Positions 45,180 through 54,621 of a stretch of DNA of 64,000 bases are shown here, piece by piece; positions within the stretch are counted from its first letter, which is position 1; each line of letters opens with the position of its first letter. The notes below the pieces were generated by a model. The model did not search any database and was not told the DNA's origin. It saw only the letters and a program-made list of their open reading frames with translations. Source of the stretch: Flavobacteriales bacterium (GTDB lineage Bacteria > Bacteroidota > Bacteroidia > Flavobacteriales > ECT2AJA-044). The position numbers were made by a program, and so were the translations under genes. The stretch spans positions 1 through 64,000 of the forward strand of contig JAGWBA010000001.1 of the NCBI GenBank assembly GCA_021296215.1, in the 5' to 3' direction.

Positions 45180-45650
45180 TCAGTGACAAAGGGCATTGGC
45201 TGCCCGGGTGGCCATTAGTATATTCGGTTTGGCCATGGCTTTGAAGCCCATAGATTCGATGAATCCCTGCGCCGCCTTCAATACTTTGTTCGACGGATAT
45301 TTAGGATCCTCATTCATGTCCATATCGATCTGGTGGACCTTTACCCCGCAGTTTTGCTCTATATGTTGAGCTATTTCTACGCTTTGTCCCATCTCGTGCC
45401 AGAGTCGTGACCACATGTCATTCACGCGCTTCACTTTATGCTTATGATAGATCACGTGTGCACCGTTCATAGGAAAACGAAAAACCACCGTTGTAACGTA
45501 AATGGTGTGCTTACTGAAGTTTTGACTATCGGTACCTACGTAAACCTTTGCCTCTGGAAAACGCTCCTTCATAGAGCATACATGCTCGCTCAGCTCAACC
45601 GGCTTCCGATCGAACATGCTGTAGAACGTAGATGACAAGTTTTGGAGCAT
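45180..45650 (-). CDS. YkuK-like predicted RNase H-fold protein (DUF458)
   Basis: 156 residues like the YkuK/DUF458 family, thought to have a RNase H-like fold. YVGTDSQ near residue 37 and VHQIDMDMNEDPKYPSNKVLKAAQGF near 105 contain the acidic residues expected to bind metal. Its biological role is not known. It is downstream of rpiB by 69 bp and could be in the same transcript. Confidence 0.8.
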   Translation of the reverse strand: MLQNLSSTFYSMFDRKPVELSEHVCSMKERFPEAKVYVGTDSQNFSKHTIYVTTVVFRFPMNGAHVIYHKHKVKRVNDMWSRLWHEMGQSVEIAQHIEQNCGVKVHQIDMDMNEDPKYPSNKVLKAAQGFIESMGFKAMAKPNILMATRAANALCH

Positions 45651-45719
45651 ATCAGCTTAATGAACACCCACTAAAGCTAATAAGTTTCCCGCTCGTCCAA
45701 AAATGAATTTATCGTGAAT

Positions 45720-46151
45720 TTACGCGCAGGGGATCTTATTCACCCTTCTTTCGTGTCGGCCACCTTCGAATTCGGCCTCCAGGAAACGCTCTGTTATTCG
45801 CTTGGCCATTTCTTCGGTTATAAACCTCGCTGGAAGTGCGAGTACATTGGCTTTATTGTGTTGGCGCGCCAGATCGGCCAGCTCTTCGTTCCAGCACAAA
45901 GCACTGCGAATATCGGCATGCTTGTTCACGGTCATATTGATCCCGTTACCACTGCCACAAATAGCTATACCCAGCTCAACCTCATATCTTTCAACGGCTT
46001 CCGCTAGTGGATGTGCATAGTCCGGATAGTCCACAGAATCAGGTCTGTCCATTCCAAAATTCACCACCTCGTGTCCAAGTCGTTGTAGGTGTTCGATCAA
46101 TTTTGGTTTCAATTCGTAAGCCGCGTGGTCGCCGGCGATGCCAATTTTCAT
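45720..46151 (-). CDS. rpiB: Ribose 5-phosphate isomerase B
   Basis: Interconverts ribulose 5-phosphate and ribose 5-phosphate. 143 residues from ATG 46151 (MKIGIAGDHAAYELK). Active-site Cys in AICGSGNGINM near residue 63, HKADIRSAL-type region NKHADIRSALCWNEELA, and HERRVNKI at the end. Frame start at 46172 overlaps the promoter box and is not used. Confidence 0.94.
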   Translation of the reverse strand: MKIGIAGDHAAYELKPKLIEHLQRLGHEVVNFGMDRPDSVDYPDYAHPLAEAVERYEVELGIAICGSGNGINMTVNKHADIRSALCWNEELADLARQHNKANVLALPARFITEEMAKRITERFLEAEFEGGRHERRVNKIPCA

Positions 46152-46169
46152 AACAAGTTCATTTTCAAG

Positions 46170-46177
46170 CAAAGGTA
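46170..46177 (-). promoter_or_regulatory. Probable rpiB promoter -7 box
   Basis: TACCTTTG on the minus strand fits TAnnTTTG, 18 bp before the rpiB ATG. No -33 TTG at 17-23 bp. Confidence 0.45.
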
Positions 46178-46603
46178 AGCCCTTTTGGAAACGTTTTTCA
46201 CACTTAACAACGCGGTGTTAAAACCTTTTAATAACTGTCCATAAGTGGAGCATAAAAAGGGTAATACCAAAGGTATTATTTCTCATTGCACCTTTTTAAG
46301 ACACCGTGCAAGTCTTATTTTTACTTCTTTATTCCCTCAAAATACAATTTAATTCACATTCATCACCTACCTTTAAGTGAAAGAGAAATACAATTTCGTT
46401 GCGTTCCACGTTTATTCACAGATGTGCATAAATTAGCTAAGTGGCTCATTAGTAACGAACTTTAATAAACAGTGGTCCTTTTTTGTGGTGAACAATATTT
46501 AAAAAGGTAATCTCACAACAAAAGCTACCTTAAGTTTTCCAAAATGTTAACCGACCATTATCATCATATATCTTTTATTAAATAAAGAAGAATAAATATA
46601 TAG
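46178..46603. other. AT-rich intergenic region with DnaA-box-like sites
   Basis: 426 bp without a gene, about 31% GC by hand count, clearly lower than nearby genes. It holds two exact matches to the DnaA box TTATNCACA facing each other (46412-46420 and 46423-46431), three one-mismatch boxes (46194-46202, 46236-46244, 46350-46358), a near-perfect 18-bp palindrome TTAACAACGCGGTGTTAA (46205-46222), and a small hairpin AATACC-AAA-GGTATT. The AT-rich end (46561-46600) could be an unwinding element. It may be an origin, or only a long regulatory gap between divergent genes. Confidence 0.5.
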
Positions 46604-48133
46604 GTGTTGAATAGAACTTTGATTTCATTGATATTCATTTTCGGACTTTCTTTTTCGGCCTCCGGCCAGAAGGATACCACCGGTGAATATACCGTCCTTT
46701 ACTTCCGCGATGGAACTACCGTTTCCAGCGAGGGGTATATGCTCGAAGGGCAACCCAATGGGTACTGGAAAACCTATCATCCCAACGGTAACCTGAAGTC
46801 GGAAGGCAATCGAGTCAATTTCAAACTCGACGGTGAGTGGGTATTCTACAACAACGATCGGGATACCATGCTCAAAGTAACTTACGATCAAGGCATCAAA
46901 AGAGGATTAAAGACCAGCTACACCGACGGCATCAAGACCAAGACCGAGCTCTATCAAAAAGATCAGCGCGAGGGACCTACCAAATTCTTTTATACCGAGA
47001 GCGGAGTTCAAAAGATGATTCCATTCGTGAACGGCTTGGAGCAAGGAAACGGATTTGAATATGGGACCGATGGGCGATTGATAACCTTGTATACCTACAA
47101 GAAAGGGGTACTCGTAAAACAACAGAAGATCAATCGTTTTAGCGAATCGGGTGATACCACCGGTTTTTGGATGTGGTTCTGGCCCGATGACGTCATTAAA
47201 AAAGAAGGGAGCTATGCCGACGGACTCCGACACGGATATTTCAAGTACTACGACGAAAAGGGAAACTTGCGGAAAACCGAAAAGTGGATCGAAGGAGTGC
47301 GGCAAGCCAATGCTCCCGAAACCGCAAAAATTCGAGTGCGCAGAACTACTTACTCCGACGGATTCATTAAAACTCTGGGTGGTTACCGGAATGGAACCAA
47401 GGACGGAGTTCATCGCGAATACGATGAGGAAGGCAATGTAATTGCCAGTCAAAAATTCCAATTGGGTACATTGCTCGCTGAGGGTATTTTAGACGATCAG
47501 GGACGAGAACAAGGTCCATGGGTCTACTATTACCCAACCGGCGAGAAAAAAGCTGAGGGCTCCTATAAGGACGGTAAAAAGATAGATGAATGGAAGTACT
47601 ACCACCGCAACGGAAAAATGGAGCAGAACGGAAGGTATCAAAATGACCTCCCCGTTGGTTTCTGGCGTTGGTATTTTGACGACGGAACAGTATTGCGGGA
47701 AGAAGAGTATTTCCGAGGACTGGTCGAGGGTCCTTCCGTTGAGTACAGCGAGAGTGGAGAAGTAGTAGCCGAAGGAGAATACATCGACGGTTACAAAGAA
47801 GGGGTGTGGAATTACAAGGTTGGTGACCATATTGAAATTGGTCCCTACGTAGCAGGTGAACGACAAGGCACTTGGAAACACTATTACGCCGATACAGAGC
47901 AACTGCAATTTCAGGGCGATTTCATCGACGGATTACCAGACGGAAAGCATCGATTCTATTGGCCAAATGGTCGAATCAGAATGGAAGGGAAGTACATCAT
48001 GGGATCCAAAACAGGTGATTGGATCTACTACAACGAATTAAGGGAAATACAACTGTATATTACCTACGAAGACGGAAAAGAGATTAAGTACGACGGTATG
48101 CCCGTTGATGAGCTTTTGGGTCCGGAGCAATAG
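46604..48133 (+). CDS. Exported MORN/YwqK-type repeat protein
   Basis: About 509 residues with a signal peptide (LISLIFIFGLSFSASG) and roughly fifteen copies of the MORN-like unit seen in proteins named YwqK family antitoxin (G-x-W-x-x-Y-x-x-N/D-G and a G-x-Y-x-x-G pattern; for example NGYWKTYHPNGNLKSEG, GPWVYYYPTGEKKAEG, GTWKHYYADTEQLQFQG). Function unknown; these repeats often mediate protein or membrane contact. The name antitoxin should not be taken as evidence of a toxin pair. It must start at GTG 46604 or TTG 46607, since TAG is directly upstream in frame. Confidence 0.85.
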   Translation: MLNRTLISLIFIFGLSFSASGQKDTTGEYTVLYFRDGTTVSSEGYMLEGQPNGYWKTYHPNGNLKSEGNRVNFKLDGEWVFYNNDRDTMLKVTYDQGIKRGLKTSYTDGIKTKTELYQKDQREGPTKFFYTESGVQKMIPFVNGLEQGNGFEYGTDGRLITLYTYKKGVLVKQQKINRFSESGDTTGFWMWFWPDDVIKKEGSYADGLRHGYFKYYDEKGNLRKTEKWIEGVRQANAPETAKIRVRRTTYSDGFIKTLGGYRNGTKDGVHREYDEEGNVIASQKFQLGTLLAEGILDDQGREQGPWVYYYPTGEKKAEGSYKDGKKIDEWKYYHRNGKMEQNGRYQNDLPVGFWRWYFDDGTVLREEEYFRGLVEGPSVEYSESGEVVAEGEYIDGYKEGVWNYKVGDHIEIGPYVAGERQGTWKHYYADTEQLQFQGDFIDGLPDGKHRFYWPNGRIRMEGKYIMGSKTGDWIYYNELREIQLYITYEDGKEIKYDGMPVDELLGPEQ

Positions 48134-48194
48134 TATAATTTGCTTTGGTTGAAGCGTTTAGGTATATTGGTGAAAATACCCAAACATTACACCG

Positions 48195-50303
48195 ATGAAA
48201 AAAGGACTACTACTCTTTGCACTTTTATTCTCTGCATTGGCCAATGCAGGTCAGGGGGGCCCCGATGCTTATGGCTATACATGGATCGATAGCCAGGAAC
48301 CGGGAGGACCTACTTACGGGTGGGTGGATATCGCAAATCCTTCTGATGGAATTCAAGTATTGGGACTAGGTGATGATAACGTCGTTGGCCCATTTACGAT
48401 AGCGAACAACCAGAATTTCCATTTCTACTGGTACGACGTGAGTCATTTCTGGATCGGTTCCAATGGATATATTTCCTTCAACCAAGTCAACATTGCCTCT
48501 CCTTTTCCCAATATCCCTACAAGTGGTGGGCCTAATGATTTCATTGCCGGAATGATGTCCGACCTTAAATTCGACGGTGCGGCTAATCCGGCCGAATGTT
48601 GGATCGGCCGCAACACGGATTCCACGGTAATCTCGTTTATCAACGTTCCCTTTTGGGACTTGACTATTGCCGGCTATTCCGGATCCAATACCTTTCAGAT
48701 CATTCTCGACGATTCGGACAGCTCCATTTACATCAACGTTCAGCAACAAATGGGAACAGGCTTCCAGGTTCAGGGTGTCATAGGAATAGAAAACACTACG
48801 GGTGGCGTAGGACTCGAGCATTCCTTCAATCAGTTTCCGCCCGCTCTGTACAGCATCAAGTTCGAGTATCCGGATGTGGTTACGTATCAAGCCACAGACG
48901 GTCGCGTGAATTGGAACGATAACGAAAATAACAAAGGGGTATTCATCGGGGCCAATGGTCCGGCCATTGACTTGGTGACCAATGTTGGAAATTCAGGAAA
49001 CCAAGCCTTGAGCCCATTCACTGCCACGGGAAAGATCGTCAATAACCTAGGAAGCACTTTGCTCACTACGGCTGTTTCAGTACCGGCCTTGAGTGCCGGT
49101 CAGGATACTACTTTGACCTATCCAGCCACTTGGTCGCCGGGCAACGCAGGTACGTACATTCACCAAACTTCCATCTCCGGGATCGCCGGTGATTTAGTCG
49201 CGGCGAATAATTCGATCGATCGCGAGATCGTGGTCGTCGATACCACCCAAACGAGTATTACTCTCGATTACACCGAAGGGGTCAGTAACGGCTCCCTCGC
49301 GTGGAATGGTGGAAACGGCGGTGTGGCCATGTATTTTGTTCCACCCACGCATCCGGCCAAGATCACCCACATGGGTTTCTATCACGTATCCAACACGGGT
49401 GCATCCAGCTTTGCTGCGATTCTCTATCGCGACGATGGTCCGGGAGGATCTCACGGAACTCTTCTCGATTCGGTGTATGTACCTGCCGCCAATATTCTGC
49501 TGAATCAATACACCAGTGTTCCGTTGACGAACCCCGTTACTATTGCTGATAGTGGAGTATATGTACTGTGGCGAATGGAAGGTGCTAATTTGAATATCGG
49601 CTCGTCGAGTACGGGTCCGACCTCACGTCATGGATACGAGGTGCTCGATGGAGTTTGGGCAGCTTACAGGGCGTTCGACACAGAGGACTTCCTAATCAAC
49701 TTGACCTATGAACCCGAGTATATCGAGGATATTGGCGCATCCAGCATTTTGAGTCCGACCGGAAACGTGGCCACGCCCGAATTGGTTCGGGTGTACCTCC
49801 GCAATTTCGGTCAGACCCCCGTGAATCAATTCGACGTGAGTTACCAACTTGCGAACGGAACCGCGATCACCCAAGCCTATAACGGATCGGGAATCCCACC
49901 CAACGACTCCATACTGTTCACCTTTCAAACCTTGATGTCGCTGGCACCGGGATCGGGAGATCTGTGTATCTGGACCAGCAGCACGGCCATAGCCGATGCT
50001 AATTCAGGTAACGACACCACGTGTACTCCCATCATTACGCCACCCTCATCGCTTGAAGAAAATGAAGCACCATTTACGCTGTATCCAAACCCAGCCCGGG
50101 ATTACCTGATGATCGACGCGGTCGAAGCCATTGAGCCGCTAGGCTTGGAAATTTATAATAGCCAGGGCCAAATTGTTGGACGCTATGCGGTGCCGCAAGG
50201 GCAAACGACGCGGATTTCGATTAACCGCCTCGCGGCGGGATGCTATACTTACGTGCTGTCGGATCAACATCAGCGGTCGGTGGGTGTGCTGCTCGTTCAA
50301 TAG
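48195..50303 (+). CDS. T9SS cargo protein with C-terminal sorting domain
   Basis: 702 residues. Signal peptide (MKKGLLLFALLFSALANA). A beta-rich N-terminal domain (YGYTWIDSQEPGGPTYGWVD, a motif seen in various secreted Bacteroidota proteins), CARDB-like repeats (NSGNQALSPFTATGKI, NFGQTPVNQFDVSYQL), and a carbohydrate- or adhesion-like middle. The end (FTLYPNPARDYLMID, IYNSQGQIVG, SINRLAAGCYTYVL) is a type A sorting domain. Role unknown, probably a surface adhesin or structural protein. Confidence 0.88.
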   Translation: MKKGLLLFALLFSALANAGQGGPDAYGYTWIDSQEPGGPTYGWVDIANPSDGIQVLGLGDDNVVGPFTIANNQNFHFYWYDVSHFWIGSNGYISFNQVNIASPFPNIPTSGGPNDFIAGMMSDLKFDGAANPAECWIGRNTDSTVISFINVPFWDLTIAGYSGSNTFQIILDDSDSSIYINVQQQMGTGFQVQGVIGIENTTGGVGLEHSFNQFPPALYSIKFEYPDVVTYQATDGRVNWNDNENNKGVFIGANGPAIDLVTNVGNSGNQALSPFTATGKIVNNLGSTLLTTAVSVPALSAGQDTTLTYPATWSPGNAGTYIHQTSISGIAGDLVAANNSIDREIVVVDTTQTSITLDYTEGVSNGSLAWNGGNGGVAMYFVPPTHPAKITHMGFYHVSNTGASSFAAILYRDDGPGGSHGTLLDSVYVPAANILLNQYTSVPLTNPVTIADSGVYVLWRMEGANLNIGSSSTGPTSRHGYEVLDGVWAAYRAFDTEDFLINLTYEPEYIEDIGASSILSPTGNVATPELVRVYLRNFGQTPVNQFDVSYQLANGTAITQAYNGSGIPPNDSILFTFQTLMSLAPGSGDLCIWTSSTAIADANSGNDTTCTPIITPPSSLEENEAPFTLYPNPARDYLMIDAVEAIEPLGLEIYNSQGQIVGRYAVPQGQTTRISINRLAAGCYTYVLSDQHQRSVGVLLVQ

Positions 50304-50305
50304 TG

Positions 50306-50313
50306 TACCTTTG
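50306..50313 (+). promoter_or_regulatory. Promoter -7 box next to the DUF4421 ATG
   Basis: TACCTTTG fits TAnnTTTG and ends only 4 bp before the ATG at 50318. If used, the transcript would begin at or near the start codon and have no leader. No -33 TTG recognised. Confidence 0.4.
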
Positions 50314-50317
50314 CGCT

Positions 50318-51352
50318 ATGCGCAACCGTTTGTTGATCTTGTTGGTTTGCCTTGGACTTGCGCTGCAAGCTCAGGAAAAGGACAGTACTTATTACAAGAG
50401 CTTTCCTAAAAAACTGAGCGCCGGTAGCTTCATTGCCGTGCGTAATTACGCGCTATTGCTCACGCCAAAGGTCAGCGGGTCGATCGTTGATTCACTCCGT
50501 TCGAACTACCAACCCAACGCCACCAGAGTTGTGGGGATCAGCCTGAACCTGGACCGTGTCGGCGCCAACTTAAGTGTGAGTATCCCCGATAATTTCAAGA
50601 GTCAGGAACTGTACGGAACCACGCGACGCATCGAAGCGAATCTCGGGCTATATCAAAAACGAGGCATCATCATGGGACAGTTTATCGGAACTAAGGGTTT
50701 TGCCGATAAAAACTCAGTCAATTACCTCGATAGGGTGCTCGATGAAAACCAATATTATGTGCGGGAAGATTTCAGCGTCTGGAACGTCCGGGTCGGATAT
50801 CTACACATATGGAATTGGAAAAAATTCTCGGCTCGGTCGGCATTTACGTTTTCTGAACGGCAATTAAAATCGGCGGGGTCAATAACGAGTTCTGCACAGT
50901 TCAGGCACTTTCGCGTAGGAGGAGACAGCAGCATTGTGCCCTATCCGACCCGACCCTTCTACGGTTCGTTGAAAAACCTCCGGGAGGTGCGGTTCAACGA
51001 GGTTTCGCTAGGAATGGGATATGCCTATACCTATGTTCCGGCCGAGTATTGGTTCGTTCACGGAACTTTGGTGATGAAAGGAACGCTACAGCATCAACGG
51101 TACAGAGAAACAGGCGAAGACCCTGAATCGAGGTTTATCATAAATCCAGGCATCGACTTTCGCCTTTCCACCGGATATTCACAAGACTACTTTTGGATCG
51201 CCTTTCTGGTATCGGGTTACGGAGACCTTTATAACCTACCCGGAATCAACATGGGCTGGGGCTACTTCAACGCCGGCGTCCATTTCGGAATTCGCATACC
51301 AACACCTCGAACGGTGAACAAGGTATACCGAAGCTCTATTCCTGAACAATGA
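50318..51352 (+). CDS. DUF4421 family outer-envelope protein
   Basis: 344 residues. Signal peptide (RLLILLVCLGLALQAQ). A beta-strand-rich mature part with alternating aromatic strands (YAYTYVPAEYWFVHGTLVM, GWGYFNAGVHFGIRI) as in DUF4421 proteins; likely an outer membrane beta-barrel, though that is inference. I start at ATG 50318 instead of the earlier frame start at 50240 inside the upstream gene. Its 3' end overlaps the convergent DUF4249 gene by 17 bp. Confidence 0.8.
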   Translation: MRNRLLILLVCLGLALQAQEKDSTYYKSFPKKLSAGSFIAVRNYALLLTPKVSGSIVDSLRSNYQPNATRVVGISLNLDRVGANLSVSIPDNFKSQELYGTTRRIEANLGLYQKRGIIMGQFIGTKGFADKNSVNYLDRVLDENQYYVREDFSVWNVRVGYLHIWNWKKFSARSAFTFSERQLKSAGSITSSAQFRHFRVGGDSSIVPYPTRPFYGSLKNLREVRFNEVSLGMGYAYTYVPAEYWFVHGTLVMKGTLQHQRYRETGEDPESRFIINPGIDFRLSTGYSQDYFWIAFLVSGYGDLYNLPGINMGWGYFNAGVHFGIRIPTPRTVNKVYRSSIPEQ

Positions 51353-52157
51353 CCGATCCACGCGCTAAACCGTGGGCCGAAAAATAGCCGAGCACAGTCT
51401 CATTGGCGTCGTCGGTACAAATCATGTTTCCGACCACCGGAGCGGGCGGTGGGTCGAATGGACTACCGACCTGTGATACCTGCGTTCCGATCAAGATCCA
51501 ATAATCGTAGTAATCGCGCGTAGTGCTGTATTGCTCTATCTCTACCGAATCGCCGACGAAAAAGGGTTCAAAATTCACTGCGAAATCAACCACGTAGTTT
51601 CCGTCGACGAAATCGTCGTTGGCGATGTTGATATCGAACCGCGTATTCTGATAAATTCCGTTGAAATAATACTTCCAGCGATAGAATTCGGGCTTACCAG
51701 GAAGCTCCTGAGTTGCGAAATAAACGTAGTAACCATCTTCCAAAAACTGAAGATCGGTCTCGTATCGATAGTACACCGAATCGATCGGCGGAACACGAGT
51801 CAGTAGCTCCTGCTCACTGGCATAGGTACTTCCATCGGACAACTCGATCTCAATGTGATAACTCTTGCCCGTAATGCCGGTATAGGCCGAAACGTACAAC
51901 CCCGAATCGAGCTCCGTAAAGGTTCCGACCGACGCGCCGTCCTCAAAGAGTTCTATGATGGCGCCCTCAACGGGCGGATTCCCAACTTCATCGAAATAGG
52001 GGACCGATTCGGTCAGGAGCACACGTGTTTTGCCCGGTTGATTGGTGATTTGTCCGTCGATCACCAGCAGTGGCTCACCCTCCGGTAGCTCGAGTTCCAC
52101 TACATCTTCACAACTCAAGAGTGCGATTGGCAATAAAAGTAGGATCCACTTTTTCAT
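51336..52157 (-). CDS. DUF4249 family lipoprotein
   Basis: 273 residues, lipobox LLPIALLSC (Cys16). The body (PLLVIDGQITNQPGKTRVLLTESV and later VYYRYETDLQFLEDGYYVYF) matches DUF4249, which in Bacteroidota is almost always coded after a TonB-dependent receptor, as here. It is probably the surface partner of the receptor. ATG at 52157 shares one base with the receptor stop (TAATG). Confidence 0.88.
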   Translation of the reverse strand: MKKWILLLLPIALLSCEDVVELELPEGEPLLVIDGQITNQPGKTRVLLTESVPYFDEVGNPPVEGAIIELFEDGASVGTFTELDSGLYVSAYTGITGKSYHIEIELSDGSTYASEQELLTRVPPIDSVYYRYETDLQFLEDGYYVYFATQELPGKPEFYRWKYYFNGIYQNTRFDINIANDDFVDGNYVVDFAVNFEPFFVGDSVEIEQYSTTRDYYDYWILIGTQVSQVGSPFDPPPAPVVGNMICTDDANETVLGYFSAHGLARGSVIVQE

Positions 52158-54514
52158 TAGAATGTGAAATTATAGGTGAGGAATGGAATGATGCTTCCGA
52201 AGATCGATAGGCGTACCGCTTCGGTTTGTGTCGGATTATCTTCCTGTGGCCTAAAGAAGATACTGTACGCATTGCGCCGCGCATAGGCGTTATACACCCC
52301 GAATGACCACGAGCTTTGCCATCCTTTCTTCTTGTTCGGATTTGGAGTGTAGTTGGCACTGAGATCCAATCGATGGTAGGCAGGAATACGTGCCCCGTTG
52401 CGGTTGTTATACACCGGGATCACGATACCGTCCTGTACGAACCGCCCATCGGGATAAGTGATCGGTCGGCCCGTTTGAAAGGCGAAGGTGGCGCTCAGGT
52501 CCCACTTGTCGCTTAAGGCATAGGTGGTGACCACCGAAATGTCGTGGGTCTTGTCCCAGTTGCTCGGGTACCAATTGCCGTTGTTGATGGTTTCTTCGGG
52601 AGAATCCCCAACGACCTGAACCTCACTGCGCGATAAGGTATAGCTGATCCAGCCGGTCAGGCGGCCCGTGCGCTTTCGTACAAAGAACTCCAACCCGTAA
52701 GCGCGACCTTCACCTGAGATAAGTTCAGTCTCAAGAACAGGATTCAAGACGAGCTCAGCTCCGTTTTTGTAATCGAGCAGATCGCGCATGCTTTTGTAGT
52801 AGACTTCCACGGAGGTTTCGTAGGTGTGACTGGCAAAATTTTGGAAGTAACCCAAGGCCACTTGGTCGGCCGTCGCCGGATCGACATAAGGTCCGGCCGG
52901 AGTCCAAATATCCACCGGAGTAGCGGCCGTGGTGTTCGACACTAGATGTATGTATTGTCGCGTTCGGTTGTACGAGGCCTTCAACGAAATTTCGTCGTTG
53001 ATAAGGTAATTTACCGACAAGCGCGGCTCAAATCCGTCGAAGGAGGCGATCGTTTCACCATTTCCATAGTTCACCGTATCGATGATGGTTTCTTCGCTCA
53101 AGGGCTGACCTTCTTCGTACAAGCGAATACCCTCGGGTCCTTGTCGTACGAACGCCGAGTAACGAAAACCGTATTGTAAGGTCCACCGTTGCCCCACTTT
53201 GAATTCATGCGAAATAAAGGCCGCGGGCTCTATGGCGTATTGGTTTTGAATGGTGAACTCGCTGAACAGGTTTTCGTCGCTGGCCGGGGTAATGACGCCC
53301 GGTTCAAACTTGTACGTGAGGAAACTCGCCCCAAAGGTGAGGGTGTTTTCGGGGTTGATGTAGTAGTTGAATTCGGCTTTGGCGTTGTAATTCAAGATAC
53401 GCGAGTCCCAGTCAAAGGCTTGTGCACCTTCGGGAATTCCGAGGTTGTATCGATAGTCCGACACCAGACCGGTAAAGTTGGCGAATAGCTTTTCACTGAA
53501 GAGGTGATTCCAGCGGAGGGTAAAGGCTTGGTTACCCCAGGCGAATTTGAATAAGTCGCCGAAACCAAAGACATCGCGACCAAAATAGGCCGAAGCGAAC
53601 AAGCGGTCTTTTTCGCCCAATCGATAGTTCAATTTAGCGTTGAGGTCGTAGAAATACGCCGTGTTGTTTCTCAGATCCTCATTTGTAGAAAGAGCCAGGA
53701 AGAGATCGGCATACGAACGACGCCCCGCCAACATAAAGCTCGAAACATCTTTTTGGATGGGCCCCTCAAGCGTCAATCGCGAACTCAAGATTCCGAGTCC
53801 GCCCGTTCCGGCAAAGTGCTTGGAGTTCCCTTCTTTTTGACGGACGTCGAGCACGGAGCTCAAACGGCCCCCATAGTCGGCCGGAATACCACCTTTGTAC
53901 AACTTGGCATCTTTGACTGCGTCGGAATTGAAGACCGAGAAGAAACCAAACAAATGGCTCGAGTTGTACACCGGGGCTTCATCGAGCAAGATGAGGTTTT
54001 GGTCGATGTTTCCACCTCGAACGTTGAATCCGGTAGCGCCTTCACCTACGGTAGTTACCCCGGGCATGAGCTGTAGTGTTCGGATCACATCAGCTTCCCC
54101 CAATAGGGCCGGAATCTTTTTTACTTCTTTAATACTGAGGTCGGTCACTGACATTTCCACGGACCTCACGTTTTCCACAGCCCGTTCGTCAGTAAGCACG
54201 ACCTCCTGCAACTCCACGTTGTCGGTCGATAACTCGACGTCGCGCCGTACATCCGACCGCAGGTCGATATTCTCTTCATTTGTTGCGTAGCCGATGAAAA
54301 GGAACCGAACGGTGTACTCGCCCTGAGGTACCGAAATACTGTAGAACCCGTAGGCGTTGGTGGTGGTTCCTTTTTGGAGCTCCGGGAAGTAGACGTTGGC
54401 TCCGATCATTTCTTCCCCGTTGGAAGCGTCGCGAATATAGCCGCTGAGGGTTGCGGTTTGCGCCATGGCCCCAAGGCTAAAAAATGCGAGGAGCAGCGCT
54501 AGGAACTGTTTCAT
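52157..54514 (-). CDS. TonB-dependent receptor with CarboxypepD_reg-like domain
   Basis: 785 residues. Signal peptide (MKQFLALLLAFFSLGAMAQ), an N-terminal CarboxypepD_reg-like domain (TLSGYIRDASNGEEMIGANVYFPE), a plug (RTLQLMPGVTTVGEGATGFNVRGG), and an outer membrane barrel ending in a terminal aromatic strand (FLTYNFTF). Substrate unknown; with DUF4249 it forms a pair found in many genomes of this phylum. Confidence 0.93.
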   Translation of the reverse strand: MKQFLALLLAFFSLGAMAQTATLSGYIRDASNGEEMIGANVYFPELQKGTTTNAYGFYSISVPQGEYTVRFLFIGYATNEENIDLRSDVRRDVELSTDNVELQEVVLTDERAVENVRSVEMSVTDLSIKEVKKIPALLGEADVIRTLQLMPGVTTVGEGATGFNVRGGNIDQNLILLDEAPVYNSSHLFGFFSVFNSDAVKDAKLYKGGIPADYGGRLSSVLDVRQKEGNSKHFAGTGGLGILSSRLTLEGPIQKDVSSFMLAGRRSYADLFLALSTNEDLRNNTAYFYDLNAKLNYRLGEKDRLFASAYFGRDVFGFGDLFKFAWGNQAFTLRWNHLFSEKLFANFTGLVSDYRYNLGIPEGAQAFDWDSRILNYNAKAEFNYYINPENTLTFGASFLTYKFEPGVITPASDENLFSEFTIQNQYAIEPAAFISHEFKVGQRWTLQYGFRYSAFVRQGPEGIRLYEEGQPLSEETIIDTVNYGNGETIASFDGFEPRLSVNYLINDEISLKASYNRTRQYIHLVSNTTAATPVDIWTPAGPYVDPATADQVALGYFQNFASHTYETSVEVYYKSMRDLLDYKNGAELVLNPVLETELISGEGRAYGLEFFVRKRTGRLTGWISYTLSRSEVQVVGDSPEETINNGNWYPSNWDKTHDISVVTTYALSDKWDLSATFAFQTGRPITYPDGRFVQDGIVIPVYNNRNGARIPAYHRLDLSANYTPNPNKKKGWQSSWSFGVYNAYARRNAYSIFFRPQEDNPTQTEAVRLSIFGSIIPFLTYNFTF

Positions 54515-54539
54515 TCTGTGAGGTTTGACAAAGGTGGAG

Positions 54540-54547
54540 CAAAGGTA
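54540..54547 (-). promoter_or_regulatory. Probable promoter -7 box of the TonB receptor
   Basis: TACCTTTG on the minus strand, 25 bp before the receptor ATG; a TTG on the same strand lies 16 bp upstream (54564-54566), slightly closer than usual. Confidence 0.5.
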
Positions 54548-54621
54548 GGAACCATTGTGCGAACAATCACCTCCAGCCCGAATTATTAAATTAACTTAGC
54601 GCGCACAATCCATTTTTTACA

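Noticed and set aside
46298-46325. TAAGAC/GTCTTA hairpin followed by T-run as a plus-strand terminator
   Set aside because: No plus-strand gene lies upstream for it to terminate, and the stem is short.
46604-48133. Toxin-antitoxin system based on the YwqK antitoxin name
   Set aside because: The protein is exported and repeat-only; no small toxin gene is adjacent.
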